Source: CAZKCI01 sp964551475 (GTDB lineage Bacteria > Auribacterota > Erginobacteria > Erginobacterales > CAZKCI01). From it: a stretch of 64,000 nucleotides of DNA. Shown here piece after piece: positions 43,605-52,468 of the stretch (positions within the stretch are counted from its first letter, which is position 1; each line of letters starts with the position of its first letter). The notes beneath the pieces are model-generated. The model had not been told where the DNA came from. It searched no databases and was given only the letters and a program-made list of their open reading frames with translations. The stretch lies in contig CAZKCI010000045.1 of the NCBI GenBank assembly GCA_964551475.1, positions 12,548 to 76,547 on the forward strand. Reading direction: 5' to 3'. The position numbers and the translations under genes are program-made.

Positions 43605-45308
43605 CTATAGCGCCTCCCGCGCGGCTTCCAGATTCAGGCGGATCCGGGAGCGGCCGTTGTAGGCGTCCCGCTCCGGGCGGTACACCAGGTCGAGACGGTC
43701 GCCGGAAAAGCCGGCGAAGGTCTCCGCCATCCTCCAGCCCACCGCCGGGAAGGATCGGCCGCCCTGCTCCAGGCGGAGGCTGGCATGGTCGCCGGATTTG
43801 CCGATGATCTTGGGCCGTTCGAGCAGACGGACGCCGCGGGAACCGAAGAGCGGACGGGGGTTCCCCATTCCACAGGGCTCGAACTTCTCCAGGGCGTCGA
43901 TGAGAGCGTCGTCGATCTCGGAGAAATCGAGCGCGGCGTCCAGGCGGATCGTCGCCGGCCGAACCTCCTCCCCGAGAGCGGCGAGGGCCAGGCGATCGAG
44001 CGCGTCGCGGAGATCGTCGATCCGATCCCGGGCCACGCTCAAACCGGCCGCCTGCTGGTGGCCGCCAAATTTCCCGAGCAGTCCGGCGCAGGAGCTCAAG
44101 GCCGCGAAGAGGTCGAAACCGGGAACGGAGCGTCCGGAGCCGGTTCCCGACTCCCCCTCCAGGGCGATCACCACCGTCGGCCGCCCGTAGGCTTCCTGGA
44201 GCTTGGAGGCGACGATTCCGGCCACGCCCTTGGACCACCCCTCGCCCTCCACCACCAGCGCCCGCTTCAGATACTTCGCCGGATTCCGCCCGATCATCTC
44301 TGCGGCCTCGCTGAATATCCGGTCCTGCAGGGATCGGCGCTCCTGGTTCATGCGGTTGAGACGATCGGCGAGAGCGGAGATCTCCGCCGGTTTCGAGGCT
44401 CGGAAAAGCTCCCGCCCCAGCTCGGGGACGCCCAGACGGCCGGCGGCGTTCAGACGCGGCCCGACCTGAAAGGCGAGGTTCCCGGCGGTGAGACCGGCGG
44501 GGTCGATCCCGGCGGCGGCGAGAAGAGCGGTGAAAGCCGGATCCTCGGCCCGCCTCAGGTACTGGAGCCCGAGCGAGACGAAGACGCGGTTCTCGTCGAT
44601 CAGCGGCACGACGTCGGCCACCGTCCCGGCCGCGGCCAGTCCCCAGAGCCTTTCCCAGGGAAGCGCGATCTTCCAGGCTTTCTCACCCGCCCGGAGGAAC
44701 TTGATCACCACTCCCACCGCGGCCAGTTCAGGGAACGGGTAGGAGGAGTCGCGCCGGGCCGGGTTGACCACGGCCAGGGCGGGGGGCAGCTCCCCTTTCG
44801 GCAGATGATGATCGAGGACGATGACGTCCACTCCCAGCGCGGCGGCGCGGGAGATCGCGCCGAAGGCTTCGGTGCCGCAGTCGAGGGCGATCAGGAGTTT
44901 CGCCCCGAATCCGGCGGCGAGATCGGCGGCGGCAGGGCTCATCCCGTAGCCTTCCTTGAGGCGATTCGGCTGATGAACGTCGAAGACGAGGCCGGCGGCG
45001 GCGAGGGCGGCCGTGAGGGCGGCGATGGAGGTCACGCCGTCGACATCGTAATCGCCGAAGACGAAGACCTTCTCCTTCCCCTGGATCGCTCGCGCCACCC
45101 TTTTCACCGCTTTGTCCAGGTCCGGCAGAAGGGCGGGATCATGGAGATCGTCCAGGCGGGGGAGGAGGAAGCGGCGGGCGCGGTCGGAGTCGACGTAGCC
45201 CCGGGCGGCCAGAATGCGGGCGGCGGGGAGCGGGAGTCCGAATTCGCGGGCGAGCGTCTTCGCCGCGCGGGAGTCGTGGGATTTGAGTTTCCAGACCGTC
45301 GTTGTCAT
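43605..45308 (-). CDS. recJ: Single-stranded-DNA-specific exonuclease RecJ
   Basis: A 5'-3' ssDNA exonuclease of recombination and mismatch repair, 567 residues. DHH-superfamily motifs are VFVFGDYDVDGVTS near residue 80, LLIALDCGTE, VIVLDHHLPKG near 160, and NPAR. The DHHA1 domain has KFGGHQQAAGLSV near 405. An OB-fold-type C-terminal domain follows. It lies upstream of and close to tatD. The upstream gap holds a family B hairpin. Confidence 0.95.
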   Translation of the reverse strand: MTTTVWKLKSHDSRAAKTLAREFGLPLPAARILAARGYVDSDRARRFLLPRLDDLHDPALLPDLDKAVKRVARAIQGKEKVFVFGDYDVDGVTSIAALTAALAAAGLVFDVHQPNRLKEGYGMSPAAADLAAGFGAKLLIALDCGTEAFGAISRAAALGVDVIVLDHHLPKGELPPALAVVNPARRDSSYPFPELAAVGVVIKFLRAGEKAWKIALPWERLWGLAAAGTVADVVPLIDENRVFVSLGLQYLRRAEDPAFTALLAAAGIDPAGLTAGNLAFQVGPRLNAAGRLGVPELGRELFRASKPAEISALADRLNRMNQERRSLQDRIFSEAAEMIGRNPAKYLKRALVVEGEGWSKGVAGIVASKLQEAYGRPTVVIALEGESGTGSGRSVPGFDLFAALSSCAGLLGKFGGHQQAAGLSVARDRIDDLRDALDRLALAALGEEVRPATIRLDAALDFSEIDDALIDALEKFEPCGMGNPRPLFGSRGVRLLERPKIIGKSGDHASLRLEQGGRSFPAVGWRMAETFAGFSGDRLDLVYRPERDAYNGRSRIRLNLEAAREAL

Positions 45309-45317
45309 CGCATATAA

Positions 45318-45455
45318 AACAGACGATTGAATAGGATGGAATAGGATGGGCCGGCGGGCCTCTTTATCCTATCCGATCCTATTCAATCGTCTGTTGAATA
45401 TTTTGGCCGGCCGATGGTTGTTGACTCGTATCGGGGCAGCAATGCCCCTCCCACA
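45318..45455. repeat. Family B inverted array plus REP half
   Basis: Full family B hairpin (45318-45395, arms AACAGACGATTGAATAGG and CCTATTCAATCGTCTGTT) followed by REP arm ATCGGGGCAGCAATGCCCCT (45430-45455). Confidence 0.85.
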
Positions 45456-45486
45456 ATACGCCGTACAGAGTCCTCTCTCGGCAAAC

Positions 45487-48204
45487 TTACGGCGCCGGGG
45501 TCGGCGTTTTCTCCGGCATCAGGGCGATGTTGAGCCCCGTGATCTCCGTCTGACACTGCCAGGCGGCATAGGCGAAGTTGCTCTGGTATCCGGCCAAGCT
45601 CGCTTCCAGGATCACCGCGCCCGGAGGATGGGTGTCGTAGACCACGAAACCGTACGCGCCGGAAACGACGCTGAACGCGACGTCGGTCTGACCGTCGGAA
45701 AATTCGATCGTGACCTCGGCCGAGGCCAGGGGCAGGGCCGTCGACTGATCGCTGACGACGCCGGAGACCTGGAAATCGCAGCCGGTCGAAGGCGTCGGAA
45801 CGGGGGGGGGCGGGGTCGGGGTGACCGGCGTCGGCGTGGGCGCAGGAGTGAGCGGAGTCGGTGTCGGTGCCGGCGTGAGCGGAGTCGGGGAGGGCGTCAG
45901 CGTCGGGCGGGGAGACGGAGACGGCGTGGCCGTAGGCGTCAGCGTCGGGCGGGAAGACGGCGACGGAGACGGCGTGGCCGAGGGCGTCGCGGAAGGCGCC
46001 GGAGTGGGCGAGCGGGTGGGCGGCGGCGAAGGTGTGACCGGCCAGGGAACGCGGGCGGCGATCGGCAGATCGCCGGTGGAGCCGAGATAGGCCCGGGTCA
46101 CGTCCCGCACCGACCAGAGACCGTAGGCGGCGCGGAAGATGCTGATCTCGTCCAGCCCGTCCCCGTTGCAGTCGGCCGGGCGGGGGATATCTTGCGCGGA
46201 CCCGAAATAAGCGCGGGTGAGGTCGTAGACCGCCCACAGCCCCGAGTTGGGCCGGAAGACCGCCGCCGACCATTCCCCCCTCCCCTGGAATCCGGCGGGG
46301 ACGGGACGGTCGGAGGAGCCTCCAAAGTAGAAGCGGCTGAGGCCGCGGATGGACCAGAGGCCGGCAGCGGCGCGGTAGACCGCCGGCAGTTTCGCCCGGC
46401 CGGAGTAATAACCCGGAACCGGATAATCGCCGCTCCCGCCCAGGTAGACGCGGGTAAGATCGGCGACCGCCCAGAGACCGGACCCGGGGCGGAACAGGGC
46501 GAGATCGCAGACGCCGTCGCCGTCGTAGTCGCCGGGGACGGGGAGATCGGCGGACTGGCCGAAGTAGCGCCGGGTCAGACCGGAGATGACCCAGAACCCC
46601 CCGGAGGGGCGGTAGATGGCGATCTCGGCGACACCGTCGCCGTCGTAGTCGCCGCAGACCGCCTGGTCACCCGCCCCGCCCAGGTAGAGGCGGGTGATCC
46701 CGGCGATCGACCAGAGGCCGGAGGAGGGGCGGAAGATGCCGGGGTCGGAGGTTCCGTCGCCGTTGTAATCGCCCGAGTCGAGCGGCAGATAGGCCGGCGT
46801 GGCCGTGGGCGAGGGCGAGGGCGTAGGCGTGACCACACTGGTGGCCGCGCCAGCCTGGTTGGAATAGCGCCTCTCGTAGCAGACGGAATAGCCGCCGGAG
46901 GTGTGAACCTTTTTCGACGAAACCCGATAGAAGTATATCCGCCCCGGAGTGAGATCGGCGTCGATGTACTGGGAGGAGGTGACGTTGGAGTCGTTGACCT
47001 TGCTGTAGATCCCGGTCGCGTCGCTCCCGGGGTTGGCGTGGTAGCCTGCCCCCGGATCGCCGTTGTAGGTCTCGGAGCGGAAGATATCATAGCCGGAGGC
47101 GCCCGCGACGTCGTCCCAGTCGAGGCTGATCGAGGTATGGTCGTGGCCCGTCACCCGGAGGTTCTGGGGGATGGCCGGAGGTGATGAGACCAGATGGCCG
47201 GAAGCGCCGGGGGTCGACGACTCGTTGACATACGCCCGTTCCCTGACGATATCGTAGTTCCCCAGGTCGTCGCACTTGATCAGTACCGTCCCGTCCAGGT
47301 CGTTCCGGTAGACGATCGAGTTCGCCGCCCAGATCCGGTCGAGGGCCTCTTCGTTGGGATGGCCGGAATCGCTGTCGTAGCCGACCGGGACCACGGTGTA
47401 GTAAGGCCTCATCCGATCGAGGAAGTCCGTGCTGTTGGAACCGGCGGAGCCGTGGTGGTGGGCCTTGAAGATGTCGGTCAGAGCTAAGGCCGAGGCAGCG
47501 CCGGAAAAGCTGTGAGGAGTCGTCCCGTTGAGTATCCACTCCTCCGTCTCCTCGTCACCATAGCCGCCGGAGGTGGCATCGCCCCCGAACAGGAAACTCG
47601 ATCCGCCGCAGTCGATCCGGATGACTAAAGACCAGGGATTTACGTCCGACATGTAACCGGTCTTGCGCGCGCAGAGAACACGGGCGGAGACGTAGGGGTC
47701 CCAGCCGGGACCGACGTTGGTCAGGGGGCCGCTGAGGTAGTTGGAGGCGGTGACGCTGAAGAAGCTCGTCCCCTCGTCTTCCAGGTCGTTGATCATAGCG
47801 AGATAGCCGTCCCCGTCGCCCCAGCGGACGTTTTCATAGTAGTTGAAAACCCGATAGCGCCGGGCGACCATGGCGAGGCCGTCATAGTGGTCGGTGTGGG
47901 TGTGGCTCAGGACCATGTGGTCGATCGTCCCTCCGACGCCGATTTTTTGGTCGAGAAATTCCTGGAGGGGACTGTAGAAATTGTCATCCCCTCCCCCATC
48001 GATCAGGAGGTTGGCGTCGTCGGCATTTCCCAGCACTCCGTCCAGGCCGGGGAGTTCGAGATAGGCGACGTCGCCGTAACTGCCTCCATCACCCACGGCT
48101 ACCCACTGGATGTAATACACACTCATGTGACGGGACTGGGAATAGGCGGGTGGGGCGACCAGGAGCGCGAGGGCCAGAACGGCCAGGGCGGCGGGGCGGG
48201 TCAT
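45487..48204 (-). CDS. Secreted metallo-beta-lactamase-fold protein with FN3 and FG-GAP-like repeats
   Basis: A 905-residue exported mosaic. The signal peptide is at 1-23 (ends PPAYSQS). Residues about 25-330 form an MBL-fold hydrolase with HTHTDHYDG, the HxHxDH metal site, resembling the ComEC/competence-type branch. The domain at about 345-455 is FN3-like. A PT-rich linker is followed by six repeats of about 40 residues at about 478-713, each with a GLW core; repeats 1-3 and 6 keep a DxNGDG or DYDGDG calcium loop, while 4 and 5 have lost it. A long Pro/Thr/Ser linker follows, then a carboxypeptidase-regulatory-like domain (FQVSGVVSDQSTALPLASAEV). GGAGA lies upstream of the start. It overlaps the M50 gene stop by 4 bp. 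The substrate is unknown. Confidence 0.85.
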   Translation of the reverse strand: MTRPAALAVLALALLVAPPAYSQSRHMSVYYIQWVAVGDGGSYGDVAYLELPGLDGVLGNADDANLLIDGGGDDNFYSPLQEFLDQKIGVGGTIDHMVLSHTHTDHYDGLAMVARRYRVFNYYENVRWGDGDGYLAMINDLEDEGTSFFSVTASNYLSGPLTNVGPGWDPYVSARVLCARKTGYMSDVNPWSLVIRIDCGGSSFLFGGDATSGGYGDEETEEWILNGTTPHSFSGAASALALTDIFKAHHHGSAGSNSTDFLDRMRPYYTVVPVGYDSDSGHPNEEALDRIWAANSIVYRNDLDGTVLIKCDDLGNYDIVRERAYVNESSTPGASGHLVSSPPAIPQNLRVTGHDHTSISLDWDDVAGASGYDIFRSETYNGDPGAGYHANPGSDATGIYSKVNDSNVTSSQYIDADLTPGRIYFYRVSSKKVHTSGGYSVCYERRYSNQAGAATSVVTPTPSPSPTATPAYLPLDSGDYNGDGTSDPGIFRPSSGLWSIAGITRLYLGGAGDQAVCGDYDGDGVAEIAIYRPSGGFWVISGLTRRYFGQSADLPVPGDYDGDGVCDLALFRPGSGLWAVADLTRVYLGGSGDYPVPGYYSGRAKLPAVYRAAAGLWSIRGLSRFYFGGSSDRPVPAGFQGRGEWSAAVFRPNSGLWAVYDLTRAYFGSAQDIPRPADCNGDGLDEISIFRAAYGLWSVRDVTRAYLGSTGDLPIAARVPWPVTPSPPPTRSPTPAPSATPSATPSPSPSSRPTLTPTATPSPSPRPTLTPSPTPLTPAPTPTPLTPAPTPTPVTPTPPPPVPTPSTGCDFQVSGVVSDQSTALPLASAEVTIEFSDGQTDVAFSVVSGAYGFVVYDTHPPGAVILEASLAGYQSNFAYAAWQCQTEITGLNIALMPEKTPTPAP

Positions 48205-48872
48205 GAGAGAAGTCTCCTTTGCAGTATTCCGAAGGCGATCATCAGTTTCCGGCTGGGGTAGAAGATGACGTCGAAAATGTCGAATCCTCCGCCCACCGAC
48301 GAGGACAGGGCGAGGAGGACGATGAGGATGAGAAAGCCGTGGCGCTGCAGGCGGATGAATCCGCCCTTCCACCCGGCGGGGAGAAAGTGAAAAAGGACCC
48401 AGGACCCGTCGAGCGGAGGCAGGGGGAGAAGATTGAAGTTGCAGAGGATCAGGTTGATCCCGATCACGTTGTTGAGAAGGATGATCGCCGCCGAAGCCAT
48501 CTCCGATCCGGCCGCCCGATTGAAGAGGGCCGCCAGGACGGCGACCAGGGCGGCGGCGAGGGCGAGGAGGAAGTTGGAAAAGGGCCCGGCCAGAGTCACC
48601 TTCAGGTGGTCGCGCTCGCCCCCGCGGAGAAGATAGGGGTTGACCGGGACCGGCCGGGCGGAGGCGATGAAAAAGCCCATCCCCGAGATCAGGCAGAGGG
48701 CGGGGAGGATGACGGTGGAGAAGATCTCGATGTGCGGCAGGGGGTTCAGGGTCAGACGGCCGGCGTCCCGGGCGGTGGGGTCGCCGCAGCGCAGGGCCAC
48801 CCAGCCGTGGGCGATCTCGTGCACAATCACCGAGAAGAGAAGGATGGGAAGAGCGAGTATAAGTTGGGACAT
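48201..48872 (-). CDS. Site-2-protease (M50) family membrane metalloprotease
   Basis: A 223-residue intramembrane zinc protease. HEIAH (near residue 18) is the zinc site in the first membrane segment, and NLLPLPPLDGS near 150 supplies the third ligand. There is no PDZ domain, so it is of the short YwhC/SREBP-like group rather than RseP. Four to six hydrophobic segments are visible. The stop overlaps the start of the secreted MBL/FG-GAP gene by four bases (ATGA), suggesting coupled expression. Whether it processes that protein or a membrane regulator is unknown. ATG 48872 is chosen over an upstream TTG. Confidence 0.88.
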   Translation of the reverse strand: MSQLILALPILLFSVIVHEIAHGWVALRCGDPTARDAGRLTLNPLPHIEIFSTVILPALCLISGMGFFIASARPVPVNPYLLRGGERDHLKVTLAGPFSNFLLALAAALVAVLAALFNRAAGSEMASAAIILLNNVIGINLILCNFNLLPLPPLDGSWVLFHFLPAGWKGGFIRLQRHGFLILIVLLALSSSVGGGFDIFDVIFYPSRKLMIAFGILQRRLLS

Positions 48873-49055
48873 GGCGTACAAGCAAACCGCGGATTACGCG
48901 GATTTCACGGATTATAGATGACCCGCAGCAAAAATATACACGCAATGTCGATATTTTACTCGCCGGCGGCGCAGCGGGAGGCCCCCCGCTGCCGCCCGGA
49001 TGAAGGTCGATGACAAGCCGCACCATCAACCTCACCCCTTGACCGAACCCTTGAC

Positions 49056-50090
49056 CTAACCTTCAGTTTCATTCCCCTTCACCGGTGTTTCCCCCTTGCC
49101 CGCGCTGACCAGCTTCTCCCCGAGCCGGTCGAGGCGGCGGGTGGCGTCGTCGTAACGGGAACGCGCGTTGGCCAGGTGCGTCCCCACGGTCTCGAAGTCG
49201 AACCGGAATCGGCCGAAATCCCCCCGGAGACGATCGAGGAGGCCCACGATCTCGCGGGCGCTCTTTTCCACGGCCAGCCCCTTCAGGCCCAATACGATCA
49301 CCTGGAGATAGGCGAAGAAGGAGTTGGGCGAGACCGGGATCACCCGCTTCTCCAGGGCGTACTGATAGATCCCCTCCTCCTCCCCCAGCGTCTCGTCCCG
49401 GACGATCACCTCGTAGTAGACGCTTTCCGCCGGGATATACATCAGGGCGAAATCGAAGGTCTCCTCGTCGGGGAGAATATATTTGGAGGCGATGGCGGCG
49501 ATGTGCTTTTTTACGTCCTTGATGAATGCCTTCTTCAGAGCCGGACGCTCCTTCTCCTCCGGCGCCTGGAGGACACGGCGGAAATTCTCCAGGGGAAACT
49601 TGGAGTCCACCGGGACCAGCCTCCCTCCGATCCGGATCGCCGCGTCCACGATCTCACCGCTCCGGAAACGGTGCTGCAGGGCGAAGGAGGCGGCCGGGAG
49701 GACCTGGCCGAGGATATCGCCCAGGAGGAGCTCTCCCAGACCGCCCCGGAACTTGGGCGCCCGGAGGAGCTTTTCCAGTTCGGAGATGTCCCGGGCGGCC
49801 TCGAAGACCTTCTGGGTGGCCTGGGACACCTCGCCCAGCCCCTGGGTCACCACGGCCAGCGAGCGGCCCAGATCGCCGGTCGTCGCCTGGAGCTGGCGGT
49901 TCACCCCCATGAGCTGCCGGTCGAGACGCTCGGAGAGCTGGCCGATCTGGTCCTGCATCAGGCTCAGGGCCTGGCTGTTTTCCTGAAGGCGGCGGAGCTC
50001 TTCTATCTTCCGGTCGGAGCGGAAGGCCAGAAAAAGCATCGCGCCCAGGATGATCAGAAAGGCGGCGAGGCCGCCGATGATCAGCTCCAT
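49056..50090 (-). CDS. rmuC: RmuC-family DNA recombination protein
   Basis: A 344-residue protein: N-terminal membrane segment (LIIGGLAAFLIILGAMLFLAF), a coiled coil at about 28-105 (ISELEK etc.), and the RmuC domain. Diagnostic stretches are PKFRGGLGELLLGDIL near residue 112, VDSKFPLENFRR near 163, and FALMYIPAESVYYEV near 215. The family limits DNA inversions, with a predicted PD-(D/E)XK nuclease core. Its precise function is unsettled. The C-terminus (GETPVKGNETEG) is low-complexity. A short CTTGACC-type word array lies beyond the stop. Confidence 0.92.
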   Translation of the reverse strand: MELIIGGLAAFLIILGAMLFLAFRSDRKIEELRRLQENSQALSLMQDQIGQLSERLDRQLMGVNRQLQATTGDLGRSLAVVTQGLGEVSQATQKVFEAARDISELEKLLRAPKFRGGLGELLLGDILGQVLPAASFALQHRFRSGEIVDAAIRIGGRLVPVDSKFPLENFRRVLQAPEEKERPALKKAFIKDVKKHIAAIASKYILPDEETFDFALMYIPAESVYYEVIVRDETLGEEEGIYQYALEKRVIPVSPNSFFAYLQVIVLGLKGLAVEKSAREIVGLLDRLRGDFGRFRFDFETVGTHLANARSRYDDATRRLDRLGEKLVSAGKGETPVKGNETEG

Positions 50091-50256
50091 CGAAGGACCT
50101 CCGATTTATTGTCTTCCCGGTCGGCCGACGTGACAGCGGACCGGGGATGAAATAAGGTTACCGCAAAAATGCCTTTCCCGCCAGCCGATCCCCTCTCCCT
50201 GTTTCCCTGGTTTCCCCTGTTCCACAAATTTCTCCCTAAATTTCTGCATTTTCCTC

Positions 50257-50297
50257 TTGACGCTCTCCCCGCGATGTCGTATACCTACCGGTAAGTA
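50257..50297 (+). promoter_or_regulatory. Promoter and operator of the efflux operon
   Basis: -35 TTGACG (50257-50262), a 17-bp spacer, and -10 TATACC (50280-50285). An imperfect palindrome TACCTACCGGTAAGTA (50282-50297) overlaps the -10 and the likely start site. This is the expected position for autorepression by the TetR-family gene. The start codon at 50301 implies a leader under 12 nt. Confidence 0.7.
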
Positions 50298-50300
50298 AAA

Positions 50301-50885
50301 ATGAAAAGGCCTGTTTCCAACATCAGAGAACGCCTCCTCCGGGAGGCCCTGCACGCCTTCACCGCCAAGGGCTACAGCGCCTCCTCGGTCCGGGAGATCG
50401 TCGAGAAATGCTCCGTGACCAAGCCCACCCTCTATTATTATTTCGGCTCCAAGGAGCGCCTCTATCGGACGCTGATCGCCGAGACCTTCGCCGAGTTCAA
50501 CCGGAGGATCGCCGCCATCGCCGCCTCCCCCCTGCCGCCGGTGGAGAAGCTCGCCGCCGTGATGGAACACTACCTGAGCCATGCCCGGGAAAACCCCGAT
50601 CGCATCCGCCTGATCATGGCCGCCCTTTATCGATCCGACGCTTTCGCTCCCGAAGTGGATATCCGCCTCCACATCCTCCCCAACCTCCGGGTGATCGCGG
50701 GCATCATCGGCGAAGGGATGCGCGACGGGCTGTTCCGGAAGGAGAATCCGCTCCGGCTCTGCCTCCAGTTGATGGGGATCCTCCACCCCCAGATGCTGAT
50801 GCGCCTACTGCCGAGGCGGCGGCTGCCGGCGTCCAGCCCCCGGGAGATCATGCGCACCTTCGTGGAAGGGATCGGGAAAAGATGA
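50301..50885 (+). CDS. TetR/AcrR-family transcriptional regulator
   Basis: A 194-residue repressor. The N-terminal helix-turn-helix is ALHAFTAKGYSASSVREIVEKCSVTKPTLYYYFGSKE-type (residues about 14-50), with the usual TLYYYFGSKE end of the recognition helix. The C-terminal ligand-binding domain is unassigned. It is the first gene of an efflux operon, and its stop overlaps the next start by 4 bp (ATGA). A palindrome over the promoter suggests it represses its own operon and is released by a pump substrate; this is inferred. Confidence 0.92.
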   Translation: MKRPVSNIRERLLREALHAFTAKGYSASSVREIVEKCSVTKPTLYYYFGSKERLYRTLIAETFAEFNRRIAAIAASPLPPVEKLAAVMEHYLSHARENPDRIRLIMAALYRSDAFAPEVDIRLHILPNLRVIAGIIGEGMRDGLFRKENPLRLCLQLMGILHPQMLMRLLPRRRLPASSPREIMRTFVEGIGKR

Positions 50886-52465
50886 ACAGGTTCAACGGTT
50901 CAACGGTTCATGGTTCACGGTTCAGCCTGACCACGCTTTTCATCATTACCTTGTCGGCGGGTTTTTCCGCCGCCGGCAGGGCGGGGGGGCCGCTTCCGGA
51001 ATCCACCCCTCCCCTCCCCGACCGCTACCATGACGCCTTCATCGCCTCCGCCGGGACCGACGTCGTCCTGAGGATCGGCATCTCCGACTGCGTCGCCTAC
51101 GCCTTGAAGCAGAACTCGGAGATCCTGATCCGGAGGATCGACCCCCTGATCCGGGCCGACGGGGTGGCGATCGAAGAGGCCGCCTTCGAACCCGCCCTGA
51201 ACGCGGGCTATGCGATCTCCGACTCCTCGGCGCCCACCGTCAGCTCCTCCCTCCCGGAGACTCTGGACGGCCGTGAACAGGAGATCGGGGCCAACGTGTC
51301 GGGGAAACTCACCACCGGGATGCAATACACCATCGGCCTGACCGCCGGAAAATCCGACACCAACCTCGACGGCCAGAGGTTTAATCCCTCCTACACCGCC
51401 GAGCCCGCGATCACGATCACCCAGCCGCTCCTCCAGGGCTTCGGGCCCCAGGTAAACCGGGCCGCCATCACCATCGCCCAGAACGACCTCCGTCGCTCCT
51501 CGGCCGAGTTCCAGGACACGGCGATGGACGTGGTCACCAAAGCCCTGGCCGCCTACTACGCTTACGTCTTCAGCATCGACCGCTACGCCCTGGACGAGCT
51601 CTCCCTGGCCCGGGCCCGCGACCTCCTTAAGGCCGACTCGGCCCGCTACGCCAAGGGGATTGTCAGCTCGGTCGACCTCCTGGAAAACGAGGCGGCGGTG
51701 GCCCAGCGGGAGAAGGCTCTGATCTCCTCCGAGGCGTCGCTGAAGACGGCCGAAGACGATCTCAAGTACGTCACCAACCTGGTGGACGACCCCCGGCTCT
51801 GGAACGCGCGGATCGAGCCGATCGAGCAGCCCCGCTTCTCCATCCAGACCGCCGAGCTCGGCCAAGCCCTGATCAGCGCCTTCTCCTTCCGCCCCGACTA
51901 CCGGGCCGCCCTGATCGGCCTGGAGAACTACGACATCCGGATCACCACCGCCAAGAACGCCCTTCTCCCCGTGGTCGACCTCTTCGGGGCCTACGCCCTC
52001 AACGGACTGGGAGAGGACTGGCAGGATTCCTTCGGCAACATCGAGAGCGACCTGCGCGACTGGTCCGCGGGCGTGACCCTCCGCGTCCCCTGGGGTGGGG
52101 GCGACCGGGCCAACCTCCGCCAGAAGGAGAAGGAAAAAGCCCAGGCACTGCTGAACCTGCGGCGCCTGGAGCAGACCATAGTGCTGGAGGTGAGGAACCG
52201 GGTTCGGGCGGTCGACACCCAGCGGCGCCAGGTCGAAGCGGCGGCGTCGGTGAAGGAGAAGGAGACGCAGAACTACGCCGCCCAGCGGGAGCGCTACGCC
52301 GCCGGGCAGGTCAGCACCCACGACATGCTCGACTACCAGGACAAGCTCACCCAGGCCGAGCTCGACTACCTGCGCGCCCTCCTGGACTATTCGCTCGCCC
52401 TCATCACTTTTGACCGGTCCCAGGGTTTGACTTTGACTAAAAACTACGTCCAGATCGAGGAGTGA
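50882..52465 (+). CDS. TolC-like outer-membrane efflux channel protein
   Basis: A 527-residue outer-membrane factor. It has a signal-like N-terminus (LTTLFIITLSAGFSAAGRA), then two repeated helical/beta halves of the TolC fold. EAAFEPALNAGYAISDSS and QPLLQGFGP are typical. The C-terminal half has NVEAQRQ-type coiled coil (VRNRVRAVDTQRRQVEAAASV) and YAAGQVSTHDMLDYQDKL, the usual outer-membrane-factor pattern. The first dozen codons are made of a GGTTCA intergenic repeat, and the ATG overlaps the regulator stop. It is coupled to the membrane-fusion gene 3 bp downstream. Confidence 0.9.
   Translation: MNRFNGSTVHGSRFSLTTLFIITLSAGFSAAGRAGGPLPESTPPLPDRYHDAFIASAGTDVVLRIGISDCVAYALKQNSEILIRRIDPLIRADGVAIEEAAFEPALNAGYAISDSSAPTVSSSLPETLDGREQEIGANVSGKLTTGMQYTIGLTAGKSDTNLDGQRFNPSYTAEPAITITQPLLQGFGPQVNRAAITIAQNDLRRSSAEFQDTAMDVVTKALAAYYAYVFSIDRYALDELSLARARDLLKADSARYAKGIVSSVDLLENEAAVAQREKALISSEASLKTAEDDLKYVTNLVDDPRLWNARIEPIEQPRFSIQTAELGQALISAFSFRPDYRAALIGLENYDIRITTAKNALLPVVDLFGAYALNGLGEDWQDSFGNIESDLRDWSAGVTLRVPWGGGDRANLRQKEKEKAQALLNLRRLEQTIVLEVRNRVRAVDTQRRQVEAAASVKEKETQNYAAQRERYAAGQVSTHDMLDYQDKLTQAELDYLRALLDYSLALITFDRSQGLTLTKNYVQIEE
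50888..50926. repeat. GGTTCA array within the channel gene 5' end
   Basis: GGTTCAACGGTTCAACGG then GGTTCATGGTTCACGGTTCA, the same word as at 35225-35271. Here it is translated as the N-terminus of the channel protein. Confidence 0.65.
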
Positions 52466-52468
52466 AAC

